Shown: positions 1 to 6,094 of the stretch, one piece after another | Position numbering within the stretch: position 1 is the stretch's first letter | Layout of the letters: the number at the start of each line of letters is the position of its first letter | Source: a virus | Reading direction: 5' to 3' (one strand) | IMG/VR virus record: IMGVR_UViG_3300030101_002085 | Location: 1 to 27,554 of that record | Length of the DNA stretch: 27,554 nt | Notes under the pieces: model-generated | Seen by the model: only the letters and a program-made list of their open reading frames with translations | Database searches by the model: none | What the model was told of the DNA's origin: nothing | Made by a program: the position numbers and the translations under genes

Positions 1-1362
1 CATCATTGTTTCTGCTATTGAAGGGCCGAACCCTGTCTTGTTCCAACACGAAGAGTCAAGAACTGTATAGTGAGGTGTTGGATCTTCTTGTTCTACTTGT
101 AGTATTCTATCGGCTAGTTGCTCTGCTGTCAACTGTTTTACATATAACTCACGATAGACCCAGATATTATTATCCCAATCAATTGCACCCCATAACACAC
201 AAGAAGGACTCGCATAGCCGTAGTCAGCCGCCCTGATACGTGGAAAGTTGGTAGGTAATTCAAAATTAGGGACAACATGCTTACTTCTACTAAACTCTGG
301 GAACGCTGCACCTTCAGTTACTTCCCAGTCTCCTTCTAATAATCTCTTACGTTCAACCTCTGGCAGTGAACGCAGCATAGCTTCGTACTGTCCGTCTGCC
401 AACAAGTATGGATTGTCAGTCAAACGTGCAGGTATGAACCTACGATAAAATAGTGGCTCTCCTTCTTTGTCGTGACCTTTGGGCCACAAAAAAGGTTTAC
501 CTGTTTCGATATCCATTGCAGGAAAAGTTGATCCATGTTCATATGGATCGATATACATCTTCTTAACCCACCAACCACCAACCCCTCCGGGGTTCGCTGT
601 GCATCGCATGTACAAATGCTCTTGTAATTCTTGATCTGTTGTTCTTAGTCGTGAACGGAGATAATCCCAAACGTATGGTGTTGGGTATTGTGTTATCTCG
701 TCTATACCTATCCAGTTAAACGCTTGACCTTGAAATCGAGTTACGTCTTTATCTTTGTCTAAATATGTAAACCAAATTGTTGCACCTGATGGAAAGTGCC
801 ACGTTGATTTTGATTCTCTAAACTTTGCACCCGGAAAGGCTTTAGGATACAGTTGACGTGATTTGTCTATTAGTTCAGTAAGCTCATCAAGAGTACGCCT
901 AAGAAGAAGCCCACGATGATTGCCATTATGACAATACCTAAGGGGGTCAGCAAGAAGGGCAAAACTTTTTCCTCCACCTGCCGAACCACCGTAGAGTACA
1001 TCTCTTTCAGACGAGGAAAGAAACTCCTCTTGAGGCCCTTCATTTGGCTGAAAAATAATTTCACGCCCATCCACAAGCTGTTCAACAGCGTTAGGAAGAC
1101 CGTGTAGATCTTCTTTATCGATAAGTGTGGACTCTGTATTATCTCTGAGTGCTTTATCGACTTTTGTGATCTTTTCTTTGAGTTTCTTTGCATAATGCCT
1201 TTTATCCTCTGCCTGTTTAGTAGCTTTTGCTGCTCGTTTTTCTGCATCTCGTAACCTCTTTTGTGATTGCTTACGTGCTTTTACAGCGAAAGAATAGTAA
1301 TAGTTTGATTTAGGTGCGTTGGGATCTTTCTTAGGTCGCCCACGCTTTCGTTGTTCGGTCAT
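1..1362 (-). CDS. terL: Terminase large subunit (TerL), 3' end outside window
   Basis: ATPase-nuclease that cuts and pumps phage DNA into the prohead. I translated 454 codons from ATG 1362 to the window edge without a stop. Motifs seen: Walker A YGGSAGGGKS (about 124-133), Walker B WIGIDE (218-222), coupling motif TANPGG (255-260), and two RuvC-fold nuclease acidic residues, D380 (RAADYGYASP) and D436 (VLDSSCW). The first ~100 residues are a lysine/arginine-rich, probably coiled extension with an AT-hook-like RGRPKK at 7-12. The ATG overlaps the previous gene's stop as ATGA, so translation is probably coupled to the small gene upstream. The C-terminus lies outside the window. Recognition as TerL is firm; the role of the basic extension is unknown. 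Confidence 0.96.
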   Translation of the reverse strand, partial: MTEQRKRGRPKKDPNAPKSNYYYSFAVKARKQSQKRLRDAEKRAAKATKQAEDKRHYAKKLKEKITKVDKALRDNTESTLIDKEDLHGLPNAVEQLVDGREIIFQPNEGPQEEFLSSSERDVLYGGSAGGGKSFALLADPLRYCHNGNHRGLLLRRTLDELTELIDKSRQLYPKAFPGAKFRESKSTWHFPSGATIWFTYLDKDKDVTRFQGQAFNWIGIDEITQYPTPYVWDYLRSRLRTTDQELQEHLYMRCTANPGGVGGWWVKKMYIDPYEHGSTFPAMDIETGKPFLWPKGHDKEGEPLFYRRFIPARLTDNPYLLADGQYEAMLRSLPEVERKRLLEGDWEVTEGAAFPEFSRSKHVVPNFELPTNFPRIRAADYGYASPSCVLWGAIDWDNNIWVYRELYVKQLTAEQLADRILQVEQEDPTPHYTVLDSSCWNKTGFGPSIAETMM

Positions 1363-1544
1363 TCGTCTTTAATCATAGCTTTTCGTGAGGTAGAACCTTT
1401 AGTATACTTATCTTTATTAAAAGGAATAAGTTTAGTGTGTGGGCTTTTTGGAAATTTAAGTTTTGGTGTTTTCTTTTTTGTACTTGATCTTAAATCAAGA
1501 AAAGAAGATAATCCAACAACTATTGGTACAATAGGGTTACCCAT
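1359..1544 (-). CDS. Small hydrophobic/basic protein between terS and terL
   Basis: A 61-aa protein with a hydrophobic N-terminal stretch (IVPIVVGLSSFL) followed by a strongly basic tail rich in Lys, Ser and Pro. I do not recognise a family. It is supported mainly by packing: its ATG overlaps the end of TerS by 8 nt, its stop TGA overlaps the TerL start as ATGA, and a GAGG sits upstream of its ATG. The hydrophobic segment is short for a transmembrane helix but could bind a membrane. It might instead be a terminase accessory peptide. Function unknown. Confidence 0.65.
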   Translation of the reverse strand: MGNPIVPIVVGLSSFLDLRSSTKKKTPKLKFPKSPHTKLIPFNKDKYTKGSTSRKAMIKDE

Positions 1545-1992
1545 CGATTACGACCTCTTTCTTTGGCGGCAACAGGACTATTCCGTGTACTGCCTGTACG
1601 TTTACATTGGTTGTTTCTTGTTTACCCAGTCCAACCCTGTTTAAAAGCGATTCTGCAGCCCTGAAGCGTAGGTCATCCCCTCTTTCAGGTACTGGGTTGT
1701 CAATTGTGCTTACAAGGCGTGTAGCCGCCTTAAATGCGTTCATAGACAGTACGTTTTGTGTACGTCTGATAATCTCATCTGCGAGTGAATTACGTAACCA
1801 TGTGACCGATCCCTTCGCATATCCTGCTTTTACGGCTGCATCGGTTACATTTCCACCATTATCGAAGAGGTTTTCAAGAAACTGCTCTTGTTGTGGTGTT
1901 ATTTCACGTTCTTTGTTTGGTTGTTTTGGGAGTAGATTTGGCACAACGGTATGCTCTTGGTTGCATATGGGGTCTGTACAGTGGTATTTCAC
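1537..1992 (-). CDS. terS: Terminase small subunit (TerS)
   Basis: DNA-recognition subunit of the packaging motor, which selects viral DNA and hands it to TerL. The 151-aa product has the usual TerS pattern: TPQQEQFLENLFDNGGNVT, then AAVKAGYAKGSV (a helix-turn-helix of the kind found in the terminase_2 family), a central helical oligomerisation region, and LRFRAAESLLNRVGLGK near the C-terminus. A variable N-terminal segment of ~30 residues contains CTDPIC. The start is GTG at 1992 with a poor ribosome site; it overlaps the upstream small gene by 89 nt, so a later start is possible. It lies two genes upstream of TerL in the same operon, as expected. Confidence 0.85.
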   Translation of the reverse strand: MKYHCTDPICNQEHTVVPNLLPKQPNKEREITPQQEQFLENLFDNGGNVTDAAVKAGYAKGSVTWLRNSLADEIIRRTQNVLSMNAFKAATRLVSTIDNPVPERGDDLRFRAAESLLNRVGLGKQETTNVNVQAVHGIVLLPPKKEVVIDG

Positions 1993-2125
1993 TTACTATT
2001 TCGTAAACTCGTGTCAAACACATGTCTTTTGTTGCGTATGGCCCACGAATATCTTTTAATTCTTCACAATATCGTGTTTCTTGTGGCATACCCCACAGAC
2101 ATGCTAGTACAAATGCTTCAAACAT
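1904..2125 (-). CDS. Small conserved-looking phage protein, first gene of terminase operon
   Basis: 73 aa, with Cys residues in LACLWG, RYCEEL, DMCLT and YRCAK and the stretch RGPYATKDMCLTRVYEI. From memory, many marine phages carry a similar 'RGPY.T...C..R..E' protein near the terminase genes, and its function is unknown. Its ATG at 2125 has no Shine-Dalgarno and sits just downstream of a strong promoter (2132-2160), so it may be read from a leaderless mRNA. The last 89 nt overlap the TerS frame. Confidence 0.7.
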   Translation of the reverse strand: MFEAFVLACLWGMPQETRYCEELKDIRGPYATKDMCLTRVYEIVSEIPLYRPHMQPRAYRCAKSTPKTTKQRT

Positions 2126-2131
2126 ATGCTT

Positions 2132-2160
2132 ATTTTATGTTAAATTACACGAATTGTCAA
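2132..2160 (-). promoter_or_regulatory. Sigma70-type promoter for the terminase/late operon
   Basis: On the minus strand TTGACA (2155-2160), a 17-nt spacer and TAAAAT (2132-2137). The predicted +1 falls at about 2125-2126, on the ATG of the first gene, so the transcript would be leaderless. One mismatch from consensus in the -10 and optimal spacing make this one of the best promoters in the window. Confidence 0.75.
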
Positions 2161-2280
2161 TAAAAAGGCTAAATACACGTTAAAATACAATAAATACTTG
2201 GTTGCATGTGCTTTTATTGAGTATTCGCTATCTTTATAATAAGAATATACAGATAAATAGTCAAGTGATAAATTATTTTA

Positions 2281-2309
2281 TTGACAAAACGTAAATCCGA
2301 CTATACAAT
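2281..2309 (+). promoter_or_regulatory. Orphan rightward sigma70-type promoter
   Basis: TTGACA (2281-2286), 17-nt spacer, TACAAT (2304-2309), predicted +1 near 2316. All annotated genes for the next ~6.8 kb are on the opposite strand and no ORF of useful size begins downstream, so this would make a non-coding or antisense transcript. The -10 lies inside a TCCGA/TCGGA hairpin. Confidence 0.55.
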
Positions 2310-2411
2310 CGGAGTGTAACCCTCCGGGAAATACACCGTACCCTATAGGTTATCCCAATACGTTGCACCGTAATGTGTACAAGTAACTAATTTACTAAAA
2401 AATATGGCGAG

Positions 2412-2457
2412 ATTGCATGCAATATGCCAGTGACCCCCACTGTCCCTTGCGTACGCA
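2412..2457. repeat. Cluster of three palindromes
   Basis: A perfect 12-bp palindrome ATTGCATGCAAT (2412-2423), set in a longer imperfect one (TGGC...GCCA); an inverted repeat CAGTG-ACCCC-CACTG (2428-2442); and a perfect 10-bp palindrome TGCGTACGCA (2448-2457). They lie directly downstream of the leftward promoter at 2466-2494. Possible operators, an origin or a packaging site. Confidence 0.6.
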
Positions 2458-2465
2458 CACGCAAT

Positions 2466-2494
2466 AAGTATTTCTGCCAGTTTTGATTTGTCAA
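2466..2494 (-). promoter_or_regulatory. Candidate leftward promoter
   Basis: Minus strand TTGACA (2489-2494) with AATACT (2467-2472) at 16 nt or ATACTT (2466-2471) at 17 nt. The -35 is perfect and the -10 is moderate. It would read through the palindrome cluster towards the terminase operon. Confidence 0.35.
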
Positions 2495-2678
2495 AAGAAC
2501 ATCATTGACACAATACCAAAGGCAAAAAAGCCAACCCAATCTATAAATCCAATCAAATAAAAGCTTAATCGTCACATCATGTACGCCATGTAATAGCGTT
2601 TGTCATACAACTAATTCTAAAAGGTTTATATTTGATGTTTATATTGCGTTTAAATCTACGTACAAAGCATAAAAGAAT

Positions 2679-2702
2679 AATCATTTAATATTAATCATTT
2701 AA
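2679..2702. repeat. Direct repeat AATCATTTAA x2
   Basis: Two exact 10-bp copies at 2679-2688 and 2693-2702, start to start 14 bp, with palindromic TTAATATTAA spanning the join. Sited between the accessory operon terminator and the control region. Could be a protein-binding site, but AT-rich repeats of this length also arise by chance. Confidence 0.4.
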
Positions 2703-2727
2703 GTATTTATTAAAGGTATACGCAAAG

Positions 2728-2756
2728 AAAAACCCCCTTAACTAATGTTAAGAGGG
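2728..2756 (-). terminator. Intrinsic terminator of the leftward accessory operon
   Basis: On the minus strand a 10-bp stem (CCCTCTTAAC / GTTAAGGGGG, one U-G pair) closed by a 4-nt ATTA loop and followed by TTTTTC. It lies 22 bp after the stop of the last gene of the operon (2779). Strong and orientation-specific: the plus strand has no U-tract after the stem. Confidence 0.9.
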
Positions 2757-2778
2757 CTAAGAGGAGGATTAGATATTA

Positions 2779-3087
2779 TTATTGCATTAAATCAGTATTC
2801 AATGCAACAAGTTTATATTCACCAGATCTAATTTTTCTTCTGGTTTCGTGGATATCTTCACCAAGAAATACATTTCGATATCTTCCAGTTGTACTTGAAT
2901 AATCCCAATATTCTTTATCAAGATATATCTGATAAGTATCGCCATCATCAACCTTAGTTGCAATAATAGAACGATATGATTGAAAGATAGTTCTTTTTAA
3001 ATAGTCTGATACTTCAGTAATAATGAATTGGTTTACTACTGGTTTACCTTGTCTATTTTCCATATTTTTAACTTTGATCATCTTCAT
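2779..3087 (-). CDS. Hypothetical protein, last gene of accessory operon
   Basis: 102 aa. The stretches VNQFIITEV, FQSYRSIIA, YLDKEYWDYSSTTGRYRN and FLGEDIHETRRKIRSGEYKL resemble a small phage protein family that I recall as widespread and of unknown function; I cannot place it in a named family with certainty. Mixed alpha/beta, no membrane segment. The start ATG 3087 shares its A with the TAA of the preceding gene (TAATG) and has an AAGGGG ribosome site 8 nt upstream; a second Met at codon 3 is also possible. A strong terminator follows 22 bp after the stop. Confidence 0.8.
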   Translation of the reverse strand: MKMIKVKNMENRQGKPVVNQFIITEVSDYLKRTIFQSYRSIIATKVDDGDTYQIYLDKEYWDYSSTTGRYRNVFLGEDIHETRRKIRSGEYKLVALNTDLMQ

Positions 3088-3485
3088 TATTTAACCCCTT
3101 CTTTTTTCTTTGATAGTTCAATTAATTCTTCAAGATCATATTGGTGATGATCTTTCTTCATAACTACCCTTGAATGATCATTAAAGAAGTAATAGCGACC
3201 AATTTTAAACTCTTCCTCGTACTTTTTTTGATCTGCCTTTGAAACAGTACAAGCAAATGAAGTTTTTAATATTTCAATAACTTGATCTTTAGTGCAATTG
3301 ATAGAAATCATACCAATCTGTTTGTTATCTTCATCAAACATCTTAATATAAAAAACGCCAAAATCACCAAACAAAGTATATTTCATGGTAATACGTTGCC
3401 CACCAATTCGAGTAACTTTGAAATCATCTTCAGCTTTATATTCATTTTTATATAAAGTTATTTGTGTTTGAAAATCATTATTCAT
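3087..3485 (-). CDS. Hypothetical protein
   Basis: 132 aa, soluble, with beta-rich segments (RITMKYTLFGDFGVFYIKMF) and a charged C-terminus (KKKEGVK). No motif that I recognise. The ribosome site AGGAGAAAAT upstream of ATG 3485 is strong. Unusually, a hairpin with a U-tract (3504-3535) sits directly in front of that ribosome site, so expression may need read-through or a promoter whose transcript begins at the hairpin. The stop overlaps the next gene's ATG. Confidence 0.8.
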   Translation of the reverse strand: MNNDFQTQITLYKNEYKAEDDFKVTRIGGQRITMKYTLFGDFGVFYIKMFDEDNKQIGMISINCTKDQVIEILKTSFACTVSKADQKKYEEEFKIGRYYFFNDHSRVVMKKDHHQYDLEELIELSKKKEGVK

Positions 3486-3503
3486 TTTTTATTTTCTCCT
3501 ATG

Positions 3504-3535
3504 AAAAAAGGCTAGATTAATTTCTAACCTAGCCT
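3504..3535 (-). terminator. Hairpin with U-tract (terminator or 5' leader hairpin)
   Basis: Minus strand stem AGGCTAG/CTAGCCT with a 13-nt loop (which can pair further TTA/TAA) and then TTTTTT. It lies 34 bp after the stop of the winged-helix gene and only about 3 nt before the AGGAG of the next gene. A weak terminator, attenuator or mRNA-stabilising 5' hairpin are all possible. Confidence 0.65.
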
Positions 3536-3536
3536 A

Positions 3537-3565
3537 ATTAAATTATATTATTTCTATTTAGTCAA
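3537..3565 (-). promoter_or_regulatory. Weak candidate promoter upstream of the hairpin
   Basis: Minus strand TTGACT (3560-3565), 17-nt spacer, TTTAAT (3537-3542). The +1 would fall at the start of the hairpin at 3504-3535. A perfect TATAAT at 3542-3547 is only 12 nt from the -35, too close for normal use. The region is very AT-rich, so chance matches are likely. Confidence 0.3.
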
Positions 3566-3568
3566 ATA

Positions 3569-3919
3569 TTATTTTTTTATAAAATATCGATCCAAATAAA
3601 CATTATATGAAACAACTTGTTCTTCTTTTTTTAAAACTTCAAGCCAATCACGAACAACACCTTTTGGTAAACCAGTTCGCCTTACAATTGAATTAAATTT
3701 TAATCCATATGTAGCTTGAGCAAGTACAAAAAATATAAGTCTTTTGTCTGAGTTTATTAGTCCAATCGCTTGATATTGTGACCATGTTTGGCGTAGTGTT
3801 TTTGCCATGTCAAATATACGTACTCGACTACGTGATGATTTACCGTATTTCTTAATCGCATTCTCGCTAACTATTTCGATACCTTCGATCATGTCTGAGA
3901 TTTTACGAACTGTACTCAT
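3569..3919 (-). CDS. Winged-helix DNA-binding protein, candidate phage regulator
   Basis: 116 aa. The C-terminal half (about 68-116) reads as helix-turn-helix plus wing: LKFNSIVRRTGLPKGVV as the HTH, a helix DWLEVLKKEEQV, then a beta wing ending DRYFIKK. This layout matches small winged-helix transcription factors; the N-terminal half is basic and helical. It could control the early operons, since it is the only clear DNA-binding regulator in the window. The ATG at 3919 lies 1 nt after the preceding stop and has AAAGGGG at normal distance. No named family can be given. Confidence 0.75.
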   Translation of the reverse strand: MSTVRKISDMIEGIEIVSENAIKKYGKSSRSRVRIFDMAKTLRQTWSQYQAIGLINSDKRLIFFVLAQATYGLKFNSIVRRTGLPKGVVRDWLEVLKKEEQVVSYNVYLDRYFIKK

Positions 3920-3920
3920 G

Positions 3921-4130
3921 TTAAACCCCTTTCATTCTGATGTTAGTTATACGATCAGCTATAACAATACCGTTGCAAGTGTCACAACATCTACCGTCAG
4001 CTAAAGGTAAAGCATTATTGCCTTCATACCAATATGTGTCTATACCTTGTCTATCCTTACCAAGATATTTTGGTTGAATAGTTTGATCACAAACGATACA
4101 TATTTGTAGTTTTGATTTATCTATAGTCAT
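3921..4130 (-). CDS. Small zinc-knuckle protein
   Basis: 69 aa from ATG 4130, chosen because AAGGGG lies just upstream; an in-frame ATG 16 codons earlier has no such site. Two cysteine pairs, CIVC near the N-terminus and CCDTC in GRCCDTCNGIVIADRI, make a four-Cys zinc site. Between them GNNALPLADGRCCD matches small zinc-ribbon proteins common in phages (GxNxxP...GRCCD.CN, from memory). Exact role unknown; such proteins may bind nucleic acid or host proteins. It directly precedes the winged-helix gene. Confidence 0.8.
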   Translation of the reverse strand: MTIDKSKLQICIVCDQTIQPKYLGKDRQGIDTYWYEGNNALPLADGRCCDTCNGIVIADRITNIRMKGV

Positions 4131-4147
4131 ATTTTCCCCTTTCGTTA

Positions 4148-4237
4148 CTAAGATATAATTGCATAGATAATTAAACAAAACAGTATAACAACAACTGTTC
4201 TGTATATAACGTAGGCTAATTCTAAACCGTCATTCAT
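4148..4237 (-). CDS. Tiny membrane peptide (29 aa)
   Basis: 29-aa peptide beginning MNDGLELAYVIYRT followed by one hydrophobic helix (VVVILFCLIIYAIIS). The ATG shares its A with the TAA of the DUF932 gene (TAATG), the same coupling used by other genes here, and GGAAG precedes it. A single-pass membrane peptide is the simplest reading. It also fills what would otherwise be an unexplained gap between two genes. Function unknown; candidates are a lysis accessory or superinfection factor, but nothing in the sequence decides this. Confidence 0.55.
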   Translation of the reverse strand: MNDGLELAYVIYRTVVVILFCLIIYAIIS

Positions 4238-5253
4238 TAGGCTACTTCCAATTCTTTCCAAGCATCACATTCAATAACGTCTCTAACTTCATCGTTACGT
4301 GTTCTTTGTACAGATGGAATATCAGCCGTTGATTTACCACTTCGAATTTTAATAAGCTTATCATCAACTACCCTTTCAATAGTTTGATCAGTATGAGTTG
4401 CCCAATGTGTTAAAGCATTATAACCTGCCCACATAGTTTGACCAAGTTCAGTTTGTTCTTTCTCAAATCTATCCAGTAAATAATTCATCTTAGTTTCATT
4501 AACTGGTTTAACTAAATTAGCTTGTGCAGACTTAGTATTTTTTTTACAGATTGTATCTTTTAAAATATTACCAAACTGTTCAAGAGACATTTTAGAAGCA
4601 TTCCAATTAACCATTTGTTCTGACTGGTTAGTCCAATGCTCTAGTCCAATTTGTGCTTTAGTCATCATTGCCGTAGTAGATAAATTACGTGTATGTTTTG
4701 CAACTTGATGGTAAGCTTTCTGACCACCAAACACCATTGTATTTTGGCAAAGATTACGATACGCACCACTAAAAACTTGGAATGACCAAGACATATCACA
4801 ACTATTATAGATATCTATCCTAGATAAAACTTTATCTTTCTGACTAGCAATTTGCTTTTCTAGATCATGGAAAAATATAGTTCTATGAGCTTGCAACCCA
4901 CCTTTAAAAAGTTTATCAACTACGGTGATATTATCTAAAGGTAAATCTGATTGTGATAATATCTTAGCTTGTTCATTAAACAATTCATGGTGAGGTACTA
5001 ACTGGTATGTTGAACTAACTGGTCTAGTTGGTAACAACTTATCTGTTGCAGAATTGTACAAACCAAAATAGCTATCTAACTTTTTAGTCTCCATTATTTC
5101 ACCTTGGTTATATTCTGTTTTGATACCACTTGGTATTTCAGCCAGTAATTTAACTTTCTGGATTTTACTGTTATCTTCATAAAAAGATATATCTCTAAAA
5201 TCTCTATGAGTTGAAACAGTATCGCTTGTATCTATTCTAGATAATTCATTCAT
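4237..5253 (-). CDS. DUF932-type phage protein
   Basis: 338 aa from ATG 5253, which has AGGAGAAAAATT upstream; an in-frame ATG 26 codons earlier lacks a ribosome site. The middle has features I associate with DUF932 phage/plasmid proteins: YQLVPHHELFNE, GLQAHRTIFFHDLE, DIYNSCDMSWSFQVFSGAYR, LCQNTMVFGGQKAYHQVAKH and MWAGYNALTHWATHT. The family has no settled biochemical role. Soluble, no membrane segment. It is the largest protein of the leftward operon apart from the methyltransferase, and its stop is coupled to the tiny membrane peptide. Confidence 0.8.
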   Translation of the reverse strand: MNELSRIDTSDTVSTHRDFRDISFYEDNSKIQKVKLLAEIPSGIKTEYNQGEIMETKKLDSYFGLYNSATDKLLPTRPVSSTYQLVPHHELFNEQAKILSQSDLPLDNITVVDKLFKGGLQAHRTIFFHDLEKQIASQKDKVLSRIDIYNSCDMSWSFQVFSGAYRNLCQNTMVFGGQKAYHQVAKHTRNLSTTAMMTKAQIGLEHWTNQSEQMVNWNASKMSLEQFGNILKDTICKKNTKSAQANLVKPVNETKMNYLLDRFEKEQTELGQTMWAGYNALTHWATHTDQTIERVVDDKLIKIRSGKSTADIPSVQRTRNDEVRDVIECDAWKELEVA

Positions 5254-5308
5254 AATTTTTCTCCTATGTTTAATTAATGAAATGAAATTCAACCTTAAAC
5301 TATCTAGA

Positions 5309-5881
5309 TTAAATAGCAATAGTTTTATCAATTATTTTATTTTTATTTTCTATGATTTTTCTTTTTTTATTTAGAAAAGAAAATTGGACTTGCCCTTTGG
5401 GAAAAATAGCTTTTTGGAAACTATCACCTTCAATAACCATTAATTGTTCATTAGTGTCAATTGATTTGTCATCGTTAGTGTCACCCAGTTTGTCAATGTC
5501 TGCGTGCATAACTGGTTTACCGTTCTCTATATAAATCCAAACTCGACCGATCCAATGTTTATCAACTGGTAACCATCTAGATTTACCGTTTACTATTCTT
5601 TCATAGTGGAAGCAATCCATTGTGTATGGATCATAACGCACCTTATGTGAATAGTAAAACAACTCTTGATTGTTTGGTAATCTGTTCTGAATAATACCAT
5701 TGACAAAAGCGTGTACATTTTTGCGACCTTCTTCACGTACTCTTTTGTTACCACTCTTGCGAACAACAAACATGGCGTTAGTTAGATAAGCTTGACTAAC
5801 TTTTCGTGTCACCTTGTTTGTCTTGTAATCTAATACAGATAAGTTCTTTTTTCTTACGTTAAAGTATATTCTATTTCGCAT
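5309..5881 (-). CDS. Hypothetical phage protein with KNVHAF motif
   Basis: 190 aa, basic. It contains the stretch GRKNVHAFVNGI (53-64), followed by KVRYDPYTMDCF. I recall similar 'RKNVHAF' proteins in T7-like marine phages, all without known function. The C-terminus is Lys/Ile-rich and probably extended. ATG 5881 has an optimal AGGAGAAAATTAATT leader and lies downstream of a TTGACA/TATAAT pair (5915-5940). Confidence 0.8.
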   Translation of the reverse strand: MRNRIYFNVRKKNLSVLDYKTNKVTRKVSQAYLTNAMFVVRKSGNKRVREEGRKNVHAFVNGIIQNRLPNNQELFYYSHKVRYDPYTMDCFHYERIVNGKSRWLPVDKHWIGRVWIYIENGKPVMHADIDKLGDTNDDKSIDTNEQLMVIEGDSFQKAIFPKGQVQFSFLNKKRKIIENKNKIIDKTIAI

Positions 5882-5914
5882 AATTAATTTTCTCCTATGT
5901 AGTTATTTGTACAG

Positions 5915-5940
5915 ATTATACTATCTTGATCTATTGTCAA
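5915..5940 (-). promoter_or_regulatory. Promoter-like element with short spacer
   Basis: Minus strand TTGACA (5935-5940) and TATAAT (5915-5920), both perfect consensus but only 14 nt apart. It lies at the end of the 57-aa gene and 34 bp before the gene starting at 5881. The short spacer would normally make it weak, or dependent on an activator that compensates. Confidence 0.4.
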
Positions 5941-6094
5941 ATTCTTTATCACAATAGCTAGACATCATTTTTTCCAAACTATCTAATTTATCTTTGTCGT
6001 ACTTGTTCAACCAGTTGTACAATTCGTTTACGGAAATTTCCCAAACTTCATCACACAACTCCTCTTTGATTTGATCGTTACCTCTATGTGACAT
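5921..6094 (-). CDS. Small hypothetical protein (57 aa)
   Basis: Read from ATG 6094 to TAG 5921: an acidic, helical 57-aa protein beginning MSHRGNDQIKEELCDEVWEI and containing VNELYNWLNKYDKDKLDSL. The amphipathic helical character and the 11-nt overlap with the preceding gene's stop support it; the ribosome site is weak (GAGCAG). No family recognised. Confidence 0.6.
   Translation of the reverse strand: MSHRGNDQIKEELCDEVWEISVNELYNWLNKYDKDKLDSLEKMMSSYCDKEFDNRSR

Larger units (their letters stand above)
2161..2727. other. Gene-free control region between terminase and accessory operons
   Basis: About 570 bp with no convincing gene on either strand. It holds a strong rightward promoter (2281-2309), a weaker leftward promoter (2466-2494), three palindromes within 46 bp (2412-2457), paired hairpins at ~2296-2333 (TCCGA/TCGGA, then GGAG/CTCC) and a 10-bp direct repeat at 2679-2702. 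This density of signals in a tightly packed genome suggests a regulatory, packaging or replication-origin function; which one cannot be told from sequence alone. Confidence 0.6.

Noticed and set aside
870-1247. 125-aa minus-strand frame with a hydrophobic C-terminus
   Set aside because: Lies wholly inside the TerL gene in another frame; the TerL frame shows all expected motifs across the same DNA.
1607-2059. 150-aa plus-strand frame opposite terS
   Set aside because: Antisense shadow of the TerS gene, Cys/Ser/Phe-rich composition typical of such shadows.
2290-2335. Possible tRNA-like fold (two adjacent hairpins TCCGA/TCGGA and GGAG/CTCC)
   Set aside because: No T-arm consensus (GTTCRANNC), no acceptor stem and no CCA; two short hairpins only.
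2387-2575. 62-aa minus-strand frame with a Trp-rich hydrophobic start
   Set aside because: GTG start without ribosome site, runs through the promoter and palindrome cluster, and the second half looks non-protein-like. Not annotated, although a small membrane protein cannot be fully excluded.
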